20,757 bases of DNA from an uncultured Christensenella sp. GTDB lineage: Bacteria > Bacillota > Clostridia > Christensenellales > DTU072. Below the pieces are notes generated by a model, which saw only the letters and a program-made list of their open reading frames with translations, did not search any database and was not told where the DNA came from. The DNA lies in contig CAJLYQ010000034.1 in the NCBI GenBank assembly GCA_905210905.1, positions 1 through 20,757 of the forward strand. The letters are read 5' to 3'. Position numbers and translations under genes: made by a program. Shown here in pieces: positions 1-7,152 of this stretch. Positions within the stretch are counted from its first letter, which is position 1. Every line of letters begins with the position of its first letter.

Positions 1-43
1 GGGCGGGTGGGCAGGCGCACTTTTGCTCTCGTTTTCCATAAGA

Positions 44-65
44 AAAACCGCCGTTCGGCGGTTTT
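44..65 (-). terminator. Rho-independent terminator of the alpha-galactosidase gene
   Basis: A 9-bp perfect stem (44-52 pairs with 57-65) closes a GTTC loop. Read on the minus strand it is followed by TTTTTCTTAT, which is a good U-tract. It lies 12 bases past the stop codon of the minus-strand alpha-galactosidase gene. A T-rich stretch on the other side means it could also work in the opposite direction. Confidence 0.85.
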
Positions 66-76
66 CTATCCGTTTT

Positions 77-1783
77 TTATAGTTTTTCCCGTTTGTTTTT
101 CCCTGTTTTGACGTCAAACGTAAGTTTATAGTCGTATCCGTTCTCTTCGTAGGTTATCGCAACCGTACGATCGTCGAGATACTCTATGTCTTTAACTTTG
201 CGCTCGGACTTAGCAAAGTATTTCTTCGCTTTATCGAGTTGTTTTTTGTCGTAACCGCCGACGTTGTCCGATACGAACAACACGTCGCCGCACATATTGT
301 TTACTTCGGCAAGCAAGTCTTTCTGTTCTTCGGTAAATTTAAGTTTGCCGCAGTTAACGAACAGCGGATCTTCCCCGGTAAGATTGTTTTTTCTGAGATA
401 GAACACGTCGGGATCGTTAACGAAAACTCTGCCGTTAAGATGACGACGGAACATAGTGTTGTTCATAGCGTTTTTTGCGCTCGGAAGTTCTCTGTTGGTG
501 TTTCTTTCAAGGAAATCTCCGCCGAAACCTTTGCTTACGTCGCAACTTATTCTGCACGCGTCAACCACGCCGAACGACGGGAACAGCGGCACTCCGCAAC
601 CTAATATAAGCGTTTTTTCGCCTACGCACTCGCGCAGAAAATCCATCGCTTCGCACATAATCTGCCCTCTGCTCTTTCCTCTTCTCGGCGTGATACATTC
701 GCTGTACAAAAAGTCGAGTTTTACCATATCGAAACCCCACTCGTTTATTACGCGGTTAAAAAAGTTTTTGATGTGTTCCGCCGCTTCGGGTATGTAAAAA
801 TCAAGCGTTCCGCCGCCGCCCCAGGAAATAACGCCGAGTTGATTTCTGTTCGTTCCGGGTACCTTAATAAGCCAGTCGGGATGCTCTTGCGCCACTCTCG
901 AGTCGAACGCCGCGCTGAACGGAGCCATCCATACGCCGGCGAGATAACCTTTGTCGTGGATTTTGTCTACGACGCTTCTTATTCCCGACGGGAAAGTTTT
1001 GTAGTTACATTCCCAGTCGCCTACTTTGCTTTGGTATCCGTCGTCGATCTGGAAAATGTCGGCGTGCTTGCCCACCTTCGAAAGTCCTTCGAGGTCGCGC
1101 AAAATGATTTCTTCGCTGATATGTCCGTAATAGTTGTACCAACTCGTATACCCGGCAAGGTGGTCAAGCCTCGGCTTGGGAAATCCGAGATGATTAAAAT
1201 ACGCGTCGAAAACTTCGTCGTACGTTCCCGCAGTCGAATACAGTTCGAACACGGCGTATTCTTCGCTCGTCTTTACTCCTTCGAGATCTTTTTGCACGAG
1301 CATTCTTCCGCGGTTCATATCGTGATGAAAAACGGTATAACCCGTTCTTTCGTTGGTCGTGCCGAACAAAGCGAGTTTGCCGTCGGAATTGACGTAGGTA
1401 TACGAATAACTGTGGAATTTGCCCGGTTGGTTCGAATAGTTCTGGAATTTGTAATCGCCGAAAATCTCGACGAAGTATTTTACGGGTTGATGCTTGCCGA
1501 GCCCGGAAAGACCTTTTTGAATATCGTTTTTACGATACTCTCTCGTCGTAGTCCAGGACTGATATCCGTTTACGAATACTCTGTCGTTATCCGCATAAGC
1601 GTACGCTCCGGCAAGATACGCGTTAATAAGTTCGAGTTCTTTTTTCGGTTTAAGAACGTATCTGACCGTATTTTCCGTAGATTCGGTAAAAACGGCGTAA
1701 TCTTCGGTTTCTCCGCCGACGGCGTGGATAACGTCCGAACCGTTTATTCTGTACTGCAATCTGAATTCGTAATTTTGAAACAT
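77..1783 (-). CDS. Alpha-galactosidase, GH36-type (clan GH-D)
   Basis: This 568-residue protein hydrolyses terminal alpha-galactosides (melibiose and raffinose-type sugars) if it follows its family. It has no signal peptide, so it should act in the cytoplasm. Visible GH36 signatures are GYTSWYNYYG (about 211-220), the substrate-binding IDDGY (246-250), the nucleophile motif VKLDF with Asp357, the acid/base motif RISCD with Asp415, and NDPDVFYLR near 456-464. An N-terminal beta-rich part (1-200) precedes the TIM barrel. It is shorter than the roughly 700-residue GH36 enzymes, mainly at the N-terminus. ATG at 1783 is preferred because AAAGGTGG lies 5 bases upstream; the GTG at 1792 is too close to that site. 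It is transcribed alone. Substrate could also be another alpha-galactoside or an alpha-N-acetylgalactosaminide; the fold assignment is firm, the substrate is not. Confidence 0.88.
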   Translation of the reverse strand: MFQNYEFRLQYRINGSDVIHAVGGETEDYAVFTESTENTVRYVLKPKKELELINAYLAGAYAYADNDRVFVNGYQSWTTTREYRKNDIQKGLSGLGKHQPVKYFVEIFGDYKFQNYSNQPGKFHSYSYTYVNSDGKLALFGTTNERTGYTVFHHDMNRGRMLVQKDLEGVKTSEEYAVFELYSTAGTYDEVFDAYFNHLGFPKPRLDHLAGYTSWYNYYGHISEEIILRDLEGLSKVGKHADIFQIDDGYQSKVGDWECNYKTFPSGIRSVVDKIHDKGYLAGVWMAPFSAAFDSRVAQEHPDWLIKVPGTNRNQLGVISWGGGGTLDFYIPEAAEHIKNFFNRVINEWGFDMVKLDFLYSECITPRRGKSRGQIMCEAMDFLRECVGEKTLILGCGVPLFPSFGVVDACRISCDVSKGFGGDFLERNTNRELPSAKNAMNNTMFRRHLNGRVFVNDPDVFYLRKNNLTGEDPLFVNCGKLKFTEEQKDLLAEVNNMCGDVLFVSDNVGGYDKKQLDKAKKYFAKSERKVKDIEYLDDRTVAITYEENGYDYKLTFDVKTGKNKREKL

Positions 1784-1820
1784 TGTGCCCACCTTTCTAA
1801 AATAGATTATTTTTACATTT

Positions 1821-1834
1821 ATATGTTAACATAT
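1821..1834. promoter_or_regulatory. Perfect 14-bp palindrome over the alpha-galactosidase -10 box
   Basis: ATATGTTAACATAT is its own reverse complement and overlaps the likely -10 element of the alpha-galactosidase gene. The position suits a repressor operator. It is AT-rich, so some symmetry could occur by chance, and no regulator gene lies next to it. Confidence 0.35.
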
Positions 1835-1851
1835 TTAATAAATTTTGACAA
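1823..1851 (-). promoter_or_regulatory. Promoter of the alpha-galactosidase gene
   Basis: On the minus strand TTGTCA (1851-1846) and TAACAT (1828-1823) are separated by 17 bases, about 40 bases upstream of the start codon. The -10 is not a strong match, which suits a regulated sugar gene. The palindrome at 1821-1834 covers the -10 box. Confidence 0.45.
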
Positions 1852-1911
1852 TATCCATTTTGAATAATTTTATTCGATTTTTGCCCGTGTCGCTTAAATA
1901 TTTGTATTTGT

Positions 1912-1940
1912 TTGCAATTTTTTCGCCGTTAATATATAAT
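1912..1940 (+). promoter_or_regulatory. Promoter of the coaX-hom operon
   Basis: TTGCAA (1912-1917) and a perfect TATAAT (1935-1940) are 17 bases apart, and the coaX ATG is 38 bases downstream. A further TTGACA at 1845-1850 with a weak TTTTAT at 1868-1873 could be a second, upstream start. The rest of the 195-base gap between the alpha-galactosidase gene and coaX shows no riboswitch-like hairpin and no small gene. Confidence 0.6.
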
Positions 1941-1978
1941 TGAAAGAATAAGTGGGAAAAACAAAAAGGAAACATATT

Positions 1979-2767
1979 ATGATTTTACTACTCGACGTCG
2001 GCAACACGAACATAAAAATCGGTCTTGCCAACGACAAAAAACATCTCAACACCTGGCGCGTGGCGACCGACACTTCCCGAACCGCCGACGAGTTCGGTAT
2101 GGTTCTGTTCGACTTGTTACGAACCGCCGGATTTTCCTTTTCCGATATAGAAGGAATTATCCTTTCGTCGGTTGCGCCGAGCATAAACTACACGCTTGAA
2201 CATATGTGTACTTACTATATGCATAAAAAGCCGATTATGGTTTCTCATAAACTCAATTTGGGTCGCCTTACTCTCGATTATACCGCGCACGAACTCGGCA
2301 GCGACCGTATAATAAACGCCGTCGCCGCGTACGAACTTTACTCTGCGCCGGTAATTACCATCGATTTCGGCAGTTGCACCACGTTCGGCGTAGTGGACGC
2401 GGACGGAGTTTTCCGCGGCGGACTTATTGCTCCCGGAATGAAGTCGAGTGCGGAAAGTCTTGTCAACACTGCGGCGAAACTCCCGAGAATAGAACTTGTT
2501 CGTCCGTCGGCGATTATCGGTAAAAACACCGTGGAAAATATGCAATCGGGCGTTATTTACGGGTTTACCGGGCTTGTAGAATACATCGTCAACAAAATCA
2601 AAAAAGAGCCGGGGTTTGAGAACGCAAAAGTCGTAGCCACCGGCGGAATGAGCCAACTCGTCACGCAGAACAGCGACGTAATTGACGTCGTGGATCGCGC
2701 GTTAAGCCTTAAGGGGTTAAAAATCCTTTACGATTACAACAAACCGACCGAGAAACAAAACGGTTAA
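1979..2767 (+). CDS. coaX: Type III pantothenate kinase
   Basis: CoaX phosphorylates pantothenate with ATP, the first committed step to coenzyme A, in the cytoplasm. The 262-residue length is usual for the family. The N-terminal phosphate loop is DVGNTNIKIG (6-15), followed by ELGSDR (105-110), the acidic motif ITIDFGSCTT (127-136), GGLIAPG (147-153) and GKNTVENMQSG (181-191). These are the conserved blocks of the acetate/sugar-kinase-fold (ASKHA) type III enzymes. The ATG at 1979 is chosen over the GTG at 1952 because AAAGGAA sits about 7 bases upstream and because the protein then begins exactly at the conserved strand MILLLDVGNTN. It is the first gene of an operon: the next gene's ribosome site overlaps its stop codon. 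Confidence 0.95.
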   Translation: MILLLDVGNTNIKIGLANDKKHLNTWRVATDTSRTADEFGMVLFDLLRTAGFSFSDIEGIILSSVAPSINYTLEHMCTYYMHKKPIMVSHKLNLGRLTLDYTAHELGSDRIINAVAAYELYSAPVITIDFGSCTTFGVVDADGVFRGGLIAPGMKSSAESLVNTAAKLPRIELVRPSAIIGKNTVENMQSGVIYGFTGLVEYIVNKIKKEPGFENAKVVATGGMSQLVTQNSDVIDVVDRALSLKGLKILYDYNKPTEKQNG

Positions 2768-2781
2768 GGAGAGATACTTTT

Positions 2782-4059
2782 ATGAAAAAAATCGGAGTTG
2801 CCCTACTGGGGCTGGGAACTGTCGGAGGCGGAACTTACCGTATTCTGAAAAACAACGGCGCAAACATTGCCCGTCACGACGGAGTGAAAATCGAGATCCG
2901 TCATATTATAGAGCGTGATTTAAGCAAGGCGGAAGCGCTCGGAGCGGACCTTTCTATCGTAAGTCAGGACATTAACAACGTAATAAACGATCCCGAAACG
3001 CAGATCGTAGCCGAGTTTTTCGGCGGAATAGAACCTGCCAAGTCCTTTCTTATCGCCTGTTTGCTCGCAGGCAAAAGCATAGTTACCGCCAACAAAGAAC
3101 TTTTCAGCAAGCACTGGGACGAACTCGAAGCGGCGGCAAAAAAAGGCAAAGCCGGACTTTATTTCGAGGCGAGTTGCGTAGGCGGTGTGCCGATAATCCG
3201 AACCCTTACCCAAAGCATGCAAGGCAACAACATCCTTTCGCTTAAAGGAATAGTCAACGGAACGACCAACTATATCCTTTCGAAAATGACCGACGAAGGG
3301 TTGGAATACGCGGACGTGCTTAGAGAAGCACAAAGATTAGGTTATGCCGAAGCAAACCCGTCCGCAGACGTTGACGGATACGACAGTATGTACAAACTCA
3401 GCATACTCTCTTCTCTCGCTTTCCACACGAAAGTTCCGATAAGCGTAATTTATCGCGAAGGCATTACGGCAATCGACAAACTCGATATCGAATACGGCAA
3501 AAAGTTCGGTTATACCTTAAAACTTCTCGCCCTAGCCAAACGTGCCGACGACGGAAAAATCGAAGCGCGCGTTCACCCTGCTTTCATCCCCTCGGACCAC
3601 CCCTTGGCATCGGTTAAAGGCAGTTTCAACGCGGTGTTCATTCAAGGCGACAACGTCGGCGACATTATGCTTTACGGCAGAGGCGCAGGCGACCTTCCCA
3701 CGGGTAGCGCAATCGTAAGCGATATCGTGTTTGCGGCGAAACAAACCAAACCGCAATACACGACTTTCAAAAACAGCAACGACGTAAGCAAAAAGAACTT
3801 CAGCGACAACTTCGTATGCCGTTATTTCATAAGAATGAGCGTCAAAGACGAAGCGGGCGTGCTCGCTAAAATCGCCGCCGCTTTCGCAAAACACAACGTC
3901 AGCATCGACACAATGCAACAACTCGGCGAAGAAGACGCCGCAACGATAATTTTCCTTACGCACGAAACCAACGAACGCGACCTGTTTAAGGCAATCGACC
4001 TGATCGAAAAACTCCCCTGCCTTAACAAAGTCAACGCCATAATCCGCGTAGAAAAATAG
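2782..4059 (+). CDS. hom: Homoserine dehydrogenase with C-terminal ACT domain
   Basis: The enzyme reduces aspartate semialdehyde to homoserine with NAD(P)H, the branch point to threonine and methionine. The 425 residues give the standard monofunctional layout: a Rossmann domain starting with GLGTVGGG (10-17), TANKELFSKH (102-111), the catalytic and dimerisation domain carrying GYAEANPSADVDGYD (187-201) followed by Lys205, and an ACT domain from about 346 (YFIRMSVKDEAGVLAKIAAAF region) that usually binds threonine for feedback inhibition. The ATG is 14 bases after the coaX stop, and AAGGAGAG (2766-2773) overlaps that stop codon, so the two genes are cotranscribed. No T-box or other leader was seen between them. 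A strong terminator follows. Confidence 0.95.
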   Translation: MKKIGVALLGLGTVGGGTYRILKNNGANIARHDGVKIEIRHIIERDLSKAEALGADLSIVSQDINNVINDPETQIVAEFFGGIEPAKSFLIACLLAGKSIVTANKELFSKHWDELEAAAKKGKAGLYFEASCVGGVPIIRTLTQSMQGNNILSLKGIVNGTTNYILSKMTDEGLEYADVLREAQRLGYAEANPSADVDGYDSMYKLSILSSLAFHTKVPISVIYREGITAIDKLDIEYGKKFGYTLKLLALAKRADDGKIEARVHPAFIPSDHPLASVKGSFNAVFIQGDNVGDIMLYGRGAGDLPTGSAIVSDIVFAAKQTKPQYTTFKNSNDVSKKNFSDNFVCRYFIRMSVKDEAGVLAKIAAAFAKHNVSIDTMQQLGEEDAATIIFLTHETNERDLFKAIDLIEKLPCLNKVNAIIRVEK

Positions 4060-4080
4060 TTCGCTTTTTACCGCATTATA

Positions 4081-4115
4081 AAAAGAGTTCGGCACTTGCG
4101 CCGAACTCTTTTCGT
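4081..4115. terminator. Bidirectional terminator between hom and the Cys-rich lipoprotein gene
   Basis: A 13-bp perfect stem (4081-4093 with 4100-4112) encloses a 6-base loop. Its outer A/T pairs give T-tracts on both strands: TTTT on the plus strand and TTTTT on the minus strand. It lies between two convergent genes, 21 bases after the hom stop and 35 bases past the lipoprotein stop at 4148, so it probably serves both. Confidence 0.9.
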
Positions 4116-4147
4116 TAAACGAGAGTTTTTCTAAAATAATTTTCGGA

Positions 4148-5956
4148 TTAGTCTTTTAACCAAATTACCGGAACCACACCGAAGTGCGCGCCGTTTACTG
4201 TTCTTGCGCTATCTGTCAACCCGTCGGCAAGTACGTAATACGCAAAGTTATCTCCGCTCGGCGTTCTCAGCCACCAATTCGTAAACCCGTACGAATTTTT
4301 CCATAATCCGCGATAACGGCAGTAAGCCGTCGTTTCTTTTCTCTTCTCTCTTTCGTATGACTTAATCTCTTCCAAAGAAAGCAAAGTAATTTTATCTTCG
4401 ATTTTTTCCGTTTCTTCCGATTTCTCCGATATCGGTATACTTATCAGTTTTCCTCTTTGCTTATAAGTAAAGGCGGTTTTCAAAAAATTTTTCGTCAAAA
4501 AACTTCTTATTCGGCTCGTCTTATAATCGTTTTTTACGTCGTTGCTATAATTTTGCGCGTCCAATACTACCGATGACATCAGATACGGTTCTTTATCTGT
4601 TCCGCCCACAAGCGTCCATTCGACGGGTTCGAACTTGAACCAATATACAGAATTCACGTTATATCCGTAATCGTCGTTGCGTATTATATCCACGCTTGAA
4701 CTAAACACAGCGCGATACTTTTCACCTTCGTGTACCTTATCGATATACCAAACGTTATGAATTGCTTTTTCGTTTTCGCAGTAAAAATCTTCCGTCCATT
4801 TTTTCTTATCTTTTACGCTAGGAAAACTTTTCGACGAATTCGCTTTCGACTCATAGTATCCGATTTTTTCATTCAATGCGTTAATTAAGTTCTTGTCCTT
4901 AACCTCGGATTGCGGATAATAGCCGAAATAATAAACCCCGTTATGCTTGCAATACCCTTTCGACGAGTAGCCGTGAACGCCCGTTTTTCCGCAACGTGTA
5001 CACCTGCACGAACTGTCGGCAATATGCTCAATCACTCCGCACTTAGCGCAAACGCAATTTGCGCCGACGAACGTATGTTCCCCGTTATCGCAACCACCAA
5101 CGCTGCCGGCAATAATTTTTTGGCAAATATTACACGTGTTGTTTTCATCTAAATCGTGCGCATACTTTTTACACCTTGTGCAAAAGCACTTTTCCGAACC
5201 GAAAACGTGTAAATCTTTTTCTCCGCATATCGAACAGTCGCACTCGTCGTCGAGCGAGTGGTCGTATTTTTCGCACCTTTTGCAATAGCAACTCGTACTC
5301 GTACGTGATATCGAGTGAACGGTTTTTTCACAGTTTGCGCATAAACATTTATTATCCTTATCTACGAATTTATGCACGGTCGCTAAACAGGCGGTACATA
5401 CGTAATCGACGTTGCGGGGCGTATGGCTGTCGCACTCGCTTATCTCGGCAAGCAAACTGACCGGGGCGTTCAACGCGAAAGTATAACTTTTTTCCTCGCT
5501 GACCTTTTCATCTCCTACGTACCATCCCTTAAAAACGTACCCTATCTCGGGTTTTACCGAAACGGTTACTTCGTCGCCGAAATTATACGTTCCTTCACCC
5601 GTTACCGTACCGTTATCTGCGGATACCGTTACTTCAAGTTTTAACGGTGACCACTTTGCGTATAAGGTTATATCCGATTGAAAAGCGTCACGCGAAAATA
5701 TCCATTGCGTCGTATAGTCTTTATCGGTAAACCAACCTTCTAGAACAAAACCTCCTCTGGTCGAAACGGGTGACGATACTTTTTCTCCCTTTTGTACCGT
5801 CACTGCCGCAACCGCGCTCCCGCCGCAAGGCTCATAATCGACGCGAATGCCTTTCTCTCCGCTATCGTCACCTTTATCCGTACAGGAAACAAAACACATC
5901 GGTATAACCAGTAACAATAATACCGTTACTATAATTTTTATCCGTCTGCCACTCAT
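4148..5956 (-). CDS. Lipoprotein with InlB-type repeats, a Cys/His repeat array and a DUF6273-like domain
   Basis: This 602-residue exported protein has a signal peptide with the putative lipid-attached Cys25 (FVSC). An InlB-type B-repeat (about 37-102, ending LYAKW) and a divergent one (103-171, with FKGWY) follow. Next comes a Cys/His-rich array (175-338) of about eight short units of the form H-x(4-10)-C-x-C-x2-C-x(3-5)-H. The C-terminal 260 residues, with YYFGYYPQS, NWWLRTPS and FGVVPVIWLKD, look like the DUF6273 domain found in many clostridial surface proteins. ATG 5956 is preferred because AAAGGAG lies 6 bases upstream. It is divergent from a Cro/C1-type regulator and has a perfect consensus promoter containing a palindrome. 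Function is unknown; metal binding by the array and ligand binding by the C-terminus are inferences. Confidence 0.8.
   Translation of the reverse strand: MSGRRIKIIVTVLLLLVIPMCFVSCTDKGDDSGEKGIRVDYEPCGGSAVAAVTVQKGEKVSSPVSTRGGFVLEGWFTDKDYTTQWIFSRDAFQSDITLYAKWSPLKLEVTVSADNGTVTGEGTYNFGDEVTVSVKPEIGYVFKGWYVGDEKVSEEKSYTFALNAPVSLLAEISECDSHTPRNVDYVCTACLATVHKFVDKDNKCLCANCEKTVHSISRTSTSCYCKRCEKYDHSLDDECDCSICGEKDLHVFGSEKCFCTRCKKYAHDLDENNTCNICQKIIAGSVGGCDNGEHTFVGANCVCAKCGVIEHIADSSCRCTRCGKTGVHGYSSKGYCKHNGVYYFGYYPQSEVKDKNLINALNEKIGYYESKANSSKSFPSVKDKKKWTEDFYCENEKAIHNVWYIDKVHEGEKYRAVFSSSVDIIRNDDYGYNVNSVYWFKFEPVEWTLVGGTDKEPYLMSSVVLDAQNYSNDVKNDYKTSRIRSFLTKNFLKTAFTYKQRGKLISIPISEKSEETEKIEDKITLLSLEEIKSYEREKRKETTAYCRYRGLWKNSYGFTNWWLRTPSGDNFAYYVLADGLTDSARTVNGAHFGVVPVIWLKD
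4943..5434 (-). repeat. Tandem Cys/His unit array within the lipoprotein gene
   Basis: This stretch encodes residues 175-338. Successive units start with His and contain C-x-C-x2-C or C-x2-C, for example HKFVDKDNKCLCANC, HSLDDECDCSIC, HVFGSEKCFCTRC and HIADSSCRCTRC. Each unit is about 17-19 residues long, and one linker (about 281-293) is longer. The units differ greatly in sequence but keep the Cys and His spacing, which points to old duplication under structural selection. Confidence 0.75.
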
Positions 5957-5999
5957 TTTTCTCTCCTTTTCATTATTTTCGAATTCTTTCTCATACTTG

Positions 6000-6028
6000 A
6001 TTATAGCCCGTATACGGGCAATTGTCAA
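6000..6028 (-). promoter_or_regulatory. Perfect consensus promoter of the Cys-rich lipoprotein gene
   Basis: On the minus strand TTGACA (6028-6023), a 17-base spacer and TATAAT (6005-6000) match the sigma-70/SigA consensus at every position. The expected start of transcription is near 5993, leaving a leader of about 37 bases with AAAGGAG before the ATG at 5956. The spacer is mostly taken up by a 14-bp palindrome. Confidence 0.9.
6006..6019. promoter_or_regulatory. Palindromic operator inside the promoter spacer
   Basis: GCCCGTATACGGGC is a perfect 14-bp inverted repeat lying entirely between the -35 and -10 boxes of the lipoprotein promoter. A protein bound here would block polymerase. The half-site TATACGG recurs in direct orientation at 6029-6035, closer to the regulator gene. 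The adjacent Cro/C1-type gene is the natural candidate for the binding protein; that link is inference. Confidence 0.75.
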
Positions 6029-6050
6029 TATACGGATATAGATTTAGAAT
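6022..6050 (+). promoter_or_regulatory. Possible divergent promoter of the regulator gene
   Basis: TTGTCA (6022-6027) and TAGAAT (6045-6050) are 17 bases apart on the plus strand. The -35 box overlaps the -35 of the opposing lipoprotein promoter almost completely. The predicted start, near 6057, would fall in the ribosome site GGAGG (6056-6060), so a slightly upstream start is needed for normal translation. This makes the call tentative. Confidence 0.35.
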
Positions 6051-6055
6051 TATTC

Positions 6056-6070
6056 GGAGGATAATAAGTG
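6056..6070 (+). promoter_or_regulatory. Ribosome site that fixes a GTG start for the regulator
   Basis: GGAGG at 6056-6060 is 7 bases from GTG at 6068-6070. The next in-frame ATG (codon 11) has no ribosome site and would cut into the first helix of the domain, so the GTG start is the better choice. Confidence 0.7.
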
Positions 6071-6307
6071 ATTGTTTTTGATAAATTGTGGATTACTATG
6101 CGGAATCGCGGTATATCACAATATAAGTTAATCAAAGAATACGGCATAAGCAGCGGACAACTTGACCGTTTACGCAAAAACGGAAATATCAGCACTTTTA
6201 CCCTTGATTTTTTATGCGAAATTCTCAAATGTGATATAGAAGATATTGCTACTTTCGTGCCGAATAATAGCGGTAAAAACTCAAATAGAGAAGATTCCGC
6301 GTCTTGA
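6068..6307 (+). CDS. Small Cro/C1-type helix-turn-helix regulator
   Basis: The 79-residue protein is almost entirely one Cro/C1-like helix-turn-helix domain of the type with a degenerate first helix (HTH_26-like). The turn region is SQYKLIKEYGISSGQLDRL (17-35), then the recognition stretch and the closing motif FLCEILKCDIEDIATFVP (48-65). The tail after residue 66 is polar and probably disordered. Such stand-alone domains bind palindromic DNA as dimers. It starts with GTG and sits divergent from the Cys-rich lipoprotein gene, 111 bases apart, with a palindrome in that gene's promoter. It is therefore a likely repressor of the lipoprotein gene, perhaps also of itself. No sensor domain or peptidase is attached, so the signal is not apparent. 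Confidence 0.85.
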   Translation: MIVFDKLWITMRNRGISQYKLIKEYGISSGQLDRLRKNGNISTFTLDFLCEILKCDIEDIATFVPNNSGKNSNREDSAS

Positions 6308-6330
6308 AAACGCTTTAGCGGTTTTAATAA

Positions 6331-6360
6331 AAAACGCGTCCGATTTTCGGACGCGTTTTT
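6331..6360. terminator. Bidirectional terminator between the regulator and lipoprotein genes
   Basis: The stem AAAACGCGTCCGA (6331-6343) pairs with 6347-6359 around a 3-base loop, giving 13 perfect pairs. T-tracts follow on both strands. It sits between the convergent stop codons at 6307 and 6377, 23 and 16 bases away. Confidence 0.9.
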
Positions 6361-6376
6361 CCGTGTTTTGTACGGG

Positions 6377-7135
6377 TTAGTTTATTTGCGAAATTTCGGG
6401 TTGCGGAACGGTTGCGATTGCGTCAAGGGACAACAGTTCGTTTCTTATTCTGATGCTTTCGAGCGATTTATCGTTTACGAACTGCGTTAAAATTATATAC
6501 GGTTCACCGTTTTCGGGGTATTGATTTTCTCCGAGGTATACCGCTCTGAAGGGTTCTTCCTGCGTTTCGGATTTAATTTCTTTAAGTTCGTATCTTCCTC
6601 TCAGCACGAACGCGATATCGTTCGGAATAAGCGTTCCGGCAGGGATAGTTCCTTTTTTATTGAGCGAATCGAGAAGTTTTACCACTCTTTCGTCTTCGTA
6701 ATTTATTCCTTCCACGGTTAAACCGAGATCTTTATTTAGTCTTTCCAAAGTTTTTTTCATATCTTTCAGGCTTTCGGTGGGGAAAAACCCATTGATATAA
6801 ACTTCGGCAAACGACACGTCGATCAGGTCTTCGCTGCCGTTGCCGAGTGCGGCGAGAGCGACGTTGGCGAGGCTGATAGTCGTATCCTGAAACGCGATTT
6901 TCAGTTCGAGTTCTCCGTCGGTCGTGAGTTTAAGATAGGTTTTTTTACAATCGAGCAAGGAAGTGAAGTTTCTGTTCCATAAATCGATGTTTTCCAAATA
7001 ATACGTCATATCGTAATCGACGTATTTACCCTTGTTTTCCTTTTTTTCTTCGCAACCGAGCGTTGCGAAGAGGCACACGGCGAGCAACGCAAGGGTAGCA
7101 ATCGTTATTATTTTACGAACGGTAGATTTTTTCAT
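6377..7135 (-). CDS. Lipoprotein of unknown function, second gene of the GDSL operon
   Basis: I do not recognise a family for this 252-residue protein. It has a positively charged N-terminus, a hydrophobic stretch (about 9-24) and the putative lipid Cys28 in TLGC, followed by a charged linker EEKKENKGK. The mature part is mixed alpha/beta with no Cys, ends in a Pro-rich tail, and contains SFAEVYINGFFPTESLKDM (about residues 120-140) with a charged helix after it. No catalytic motif stands out. The ATG at 7135 is chosen because AAGGAG (7150-7145) is 9 bases upstream; a TTG at 7156 would place that site inside the gene. Only 17 bases separate it from the SGNH-hydrolase stop codon, so the two are cotranscribed and may work on the same surface substrate. 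Confidence 0.7.
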   Translation of the reverse strand: MKKSTVRKIITIATLALLAVCLFATLGCEEKKENKGKYVDYDMTYYLENIDLWNRNFTSLLDCKKTYLKLTTDGELELKIAFQDTTISLANVALAALGNGSEDLIDVSFAEVYINGFFPTESLKDMKKTLERLNKDLGLTVEGINYEDERVVKLLDSLNKKGTIPAGTLIPNDIAFVLRGRYELKEIKSETQEEPFRAVYLGENQYPENGEPYIILTQFVNDKSLESIRIRNELLSLDAIATVPQPEISQIN

Positions 7136-7152
7136 AACTTTTCGCTCCTTAA

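Noticed and set aside
773..1867. Long open frame on the plus strand opposite the alpha-galactosidase gene
   Set aside because: It is the antisense shadow of a gene with full GH36 motifs, has no ribosome site, and its product shows no domain-like pattern.
4148..4400. Target region of a diversity-generating retroelement in the DUF6273-like C-terminus (WWLRTPS, VIWLKD)
   Set aside because: No reverse transcriptase, template repeat or adenine-biased variable copy is present in the window.
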